Source of the DNA: Thermogemmatispora onikobensis
Lineage (GTDB): Bacteria > Chloroflexota > Ktedonobacteria > Ktedonobacterales > Ktedonobacteraceae
Direction of reading: 5' to 3'
DNA: 35,406 nt
Assembly: GCF_001748285.1 (NCBI RefSeq)
Contig: NZ_BDGT01000046.1
Span: forward strand, 1-35,406
Positions 33,127-35,406 of the stretch are shown one piece after another (position 1 is the stretch's first letter; each line of letters begins with the position of its first letter). The notes below the pieces were generated by a model, which worked only from the letters and a program-made list of their open reading frames with translations, was not told where the DNA came from and made no database searches. The translations under genes and the position numbers were made by a program.

Positions 33127-34572
33127 CTAATGGATCTCATCCAGAGCATTCAGCAACACTTCTTTTGTCACCAACAGAGCTTTTTTTTCTTGTTCATCAG
33201 AGGCGGCAGCGATCCACTCATCGGCCAGAGCAGCCAGCTCCTCGCGAGGAGAGAAGCGCTCGGTGGCCTCAGTCGGGCCGGCACTGCTGGAAGCCTCATG
33301 GTCAGGTACCAGGGTCAGGGCCGTGTCGTCAATGGCCAGCGAGAAAGCGTGCTGCTCGCCGTAACGGCGGATCTGGTTCAGATCGAGCTGATGATATTGC
33401 TGGCGCGTCAGCTCGCCCTCCAGCTTCAGCTGAACCATCGTCTGTTGATCACAGAGAGGGCGCAGACGTTCCAGAATAACAGCCGTGGGAGAGCCAGCGG
33501 TAGAAGCAGCAGAGGCCGCAGCCCCGGTCTCGCCGCCGGGCGTCCCTGCCGGTGGAGCTGGCCAGAGCGCGCTGGTTGGTACAACCAGGCGACGCAGGTG
33601 TACAGCTTCGACAGCGATATGCTTGCACCAGCGAACGCCATCGCTCGCCAGACCGAGAAAGACAAAGCCAGGTTCGGCATCAGGGTCATTGAAATCAATA
33701 TGCTGAGTTGGGCCCGCCACGATCAGCTCGCACTGGCCAATGCGCAGCTGCTGAAAGGCGTGGTGATAGCCGGCCAGGACATACTGGAACTCTGTCTGCC
33801 GTGCCAATGTCGAGCGGCTCACCAGAGCCTGGGCCTGGGCCTGGGCTTCAGCAGGGGCGGGTTCGGCGCTCAGGCCCTCAATAGGGGCATGGAGAATCAA
33901 AATACGGATCTGGGCGCGCTCAAGCTCAGCAGCGGGACGAACGTAGGCCAGCGGATCACCTTCCTGGCCAGCGCGCACACTCAGACCACAGAGGCCGACC
34001 CGTATCGGCCCAATCTCACAGAAAGCCGGCGCTAATTCGATCAGAGGTTGCCCGCTTCCCAGATTGGTCCCCGACACTGTCACAGCCGACAGATGGGAAG
34101 GGGGAGAGAGCGGCTCAAAATAATGGAGGGCGCCGAGGCGGGCAAAGCTCAAGTGAGGCGCGGGCAACGCCCCCTCAGCGAGGGCCCGGCCCAGCGGCGG
34201 CGTATCGTGCAGCCCACCGACCATAAACGTGCGCACACCCGCCTGACGGAGCTGAACCAGACGCTCGGCTACAAAGCTACGCTCATGCTCAGCCGGATTC
34301 AACGAATCGAAAAGATCCCCGGCCTGGATGAAAAGATCGACGCCCTGACCAATCGCGAAATCGACCGCCTGTTGAAAGGCATGCCGTAGCTGGCGTGCTC
34401 GCTCCTCGCGGCGGCGCATCGGCTGGCCAGCGGCTGCGCCCAGATGGTTATCCGCCGTCAGGACCACCGTGATCACATCGCGCGGGCGCGACGCCGCATC
34501 CTGCCCCTCATTCGCCTGCTGCTCAGGGTCCAGCTTCTTTTCTGAACCCTCCTCCACAAGTTCTTCTGTCAT
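33127..34572 (-). CDS. SbcD/Mre11-like metallophosphoesterase (YhaO-like), variant metal site
   Basis: This 481-residue protein is the likely nuclease partner of the ATPase that follows it by 208 bp. Calcineurin-like motifs are LTADNHLG (Asp41, His43) and QAGDLFDSL (Asp86). The next motif, usually GNHD, reads GGLHD (119-123): the metal-binding Asn is replaced by Leu while the catalytic His122 stays. Later motifs ILILHAPIEG and YVLAGYHHAFQQ replace the usual HG and GHIH blocks with variants. An acidic ~30-residue leader precedes the fold, and a C-terminal ~180 residues hold an Ala/Gly-rich linker and a helical tail. GGAAG lies nine bases before the ATG. Either metal binding is adapted or the enzyme has lost part of its activity. 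Confidence 0.84.
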   Translation of the reverse strand: MTEELVEEGSEKKLDPEQQANEGQDAASRPRDVITVVLTADNHLGAAAGQPMRRREERARQLRHAFQQAVDFAIGQGVDLFIQAGDLFDSLNPAEHERSFVAERLVQLRQAGVRTFMVGGLHDTPPLGRALAEGALPAPHLSFARLGALHYFEPLSPPSHLSAVTVSGTNLGSGQPLIELAPAFCEIGPIRVGLCGLSVRAGQEGDPLAYVRPAAELERAQIRILILHAPIEGLSAEPAPAEAQAQAQALVSRSTLARQTEFQYVLAGYHHAFQQLRIGQCELIVAGPTQHIDFNDPDAEPGFVFLGLASDGVRWCKHIAVEAVHLRRLVVPTSALWPAPPAGTPGGETGAAASAASTAGSPTAVILERLRPLCDQQTMVQLKLEGELTRQQYHQLDLNQIRRYGEQHAFSLAIDDTALTLVPDHEASSSAGPTEATERFSPREELAALADEWIAAASDEQEKKALLVTKEVLLNALDEIH

Positions 34573-34967
34573 CGCAAGCTACTTCCAACTGAACTGAGAG
34601 ACGATCTTACTGCCGTGCAACAAGTCGCAGTGATCTTTCCTGCACACAGAATTGATGGTAAGAGGAGTCTATCATAAATTATGACGATTAAAAAACAGGC
34701 GGCCCGGAAAGAGGGACCATTTGGGGGATGAGCAGGCAGGCCACGTTCCTTTAGGGAGGCTACCCTTGCCCTTTCAGACAACCGATCAGACAGGCTAGCG
34801 GGGCTTCCAGGAAGAGACAAATAGAGGACGAGTGACACAAAAGTACTGCCTGAAAACAAGAGCTTGGGCAGACAGCAAGTGAAAACATTACTATATTATA
34901 TGATTCATCGTCTTGCACTCATCCTCTTTACCGTCATCCATTGTGGGCTTAGAGGGAGTAGAGCAGA
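34573..34967. other. divergent intergenic region (SbcD-like / HD-GYP)
   Basis: In 395 bp I see an operator-like palindrome TCATAA-A-TTATGA at 34672-34684 overlapping AT-rich -10-like sequence for the SbcD-like gene, and an AT-rich stretch at 34889-34903 (TATATTATATGAT) that can supply the -10 box of the HD-GYP gene. A frame at 34569-34859 on the minus strand has no ribosome site or homology and is not called. Confidence 0.4.
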
Positions 34968-35406
34968 GTGGTGGCAGTCAAAACCTTGAAGGATGGCAGG
35001 GAGAGCAGAGAGATCCTGCTCGCCTTTGCCAGGAGCATAAAGGAGCGCGATCTCGTGACCTACGAGCATTCGCGCCGTGTTGCTGTCTACGCCTATCGAT
35101 TGGCGAGTAAGCTGGGGTGGGAGCACAGCCAGGCCCATGATCTGGCCCTGGCGGCTCTGGTTCACGATCTAGGGAAAACCTGGATAGCCAACGAGATTTT
35201 GCACAAATCCGCCGCCCTCTCCGCAGAGGAACGGCGCAAGATGCAGCGTCATCCAGTGATCGGCGCTCGTATCTTGCTTGGGTGCGATGTGGACCCGTTT
35301 TATGTTGAAACGGTCTTATACCATCATGAGCGCTGGGACGGCCAGGGCTATCCTTCTGGATTGCGCGGCGAGGCCATTCCTTTGAGTGCGCGCATTTTGA
35401 CGGTGG
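34968..35406 (+). CDS. HD-GYP domain protein (putative c-di-GMP phosphodiesterase), C-terminus cut by window edge
   Basis: These 146 codons open at a GTG (or the next GTG at 34971) nine bases after AGGGAG, with an in-frame stop just upstream. The HD-GYP domain starts almost at once: THR-like helix LVTYEHSRRVAVYAYRLA, metal site ALVHDLGK, KMQRHPVIGARIL, and HHERWDGQGYPSGLRG with the GYP signature, then IPLSARILTV. HD-GYP proteins hydrolyse cyclic di-GMP or related cyclic dinucleotides. The short N-terminus has no receiver or membrane domain; any partner domain would be beyond the edge. Confidence 0.92.
   Translation, partial: MVAVKTLKDGRESREILLAFARSIKERDLVTYEHSRRVAVYAYRLASKLGWEHSQAHDLALAALVHDLGKTWIANEILHKSAALSAEERRKMQRHPVIGARILLGCDVDPFYVETVLYHHERWDGQGYPSGLRGEAIPLSARILTV

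Noticed and set aside
34569-34859. 96-residue minus-strand frame upstream of the SbcD-like gene
   Set aside because: Low-complexity composition, no ribosome site, and it crosses the palindrome and AT-rich promoter region.

Overview
The window reads as chromosomal DNA of a GC-rich, Gram-positive-like bacterium. The mix of genes best fits Chloroflexota of the Ktedonobacteria type (for example Thermogemmatispora or Ktedonobacter relatives): a membrane-anchored PknB-like kinase with an FRDLKPGN catalytic loop, a lipoprotein-based BMP transporter, an actinobacterial-looking inositol-lipid gene set, and a large NYN protein. This placement is inference from gene content; no rRNA gene is present to settle it.

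Layout. 1-860 (-) is the start of a TPR protein running off the left edge. 1258-3463 (+) holds an MFS transporter and a FolD-like protein that lacks the family's catalytic lysine and glutamine. 3783-5209 (-) holds ispH and a small stand-alone protein resembling the NAD-binding domain of glutamyl-tRNA reductase. 5592-7572 (+) is tatD overlapping a short cysteinyl-tRNA synthetase/MshC-family gene. 7662-13057 (-) is a complete BMP-type nucleoside ABC transporter (lipoprotein, two permeases, double ATPase) with a terminator hairpin after the lipoprotein gene. 13618-16197 (-) is a very large NYN-domain protein. 16527-22547 (-) is a lipid cluster: ArsR regulator, two LpxL/PatA-type acyltransferases, PHP phosphoesterase, PimA-type glycosyltransferase and a CDP-alcohol phosphatidyltransferase. 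Its parts match those of the actinobacterial phosphatidylinositol-mannoside pathway.

22974-23695 (-) is the most striking element: a tRNA-Lys(CUU) gene whose anticodon loop is interrupted between tRNA positions 38 and 39 by a 649-nt ORF-less group II intron. The intron starts GTGCG, has a textbook 34-nt domain V, and has an EBS1 able to pair with the whole anticodon loop. Removing it leaves a perfect 73-nt tRNA. It has its own promoter and a downstream terminator.

23898-25211 (-) is a membrane-anchored glucosaminidase-like protein. 25719-28993 (+) is a Ser/Thr kinase with C-terminal membrane helices, followed by miaA; MiaA uses DMAPP, a product of the IspH step encoded in this same window. 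29136-34572 (-) is a pair of SbcC/SbcD-like proteins in which the SbcC-like partner carries two membrane helices inside its coiled coil (YhaN-like) and the SbcD-like partner has an altered metal-binding motif. 34968-35406 (+) is the start of an HD-GYP domain protein running off the right edge.

Several genes are preceded by an extended -10 box of the form TATGGTAnnAT, and one of them appears to make a leaderless transcript.
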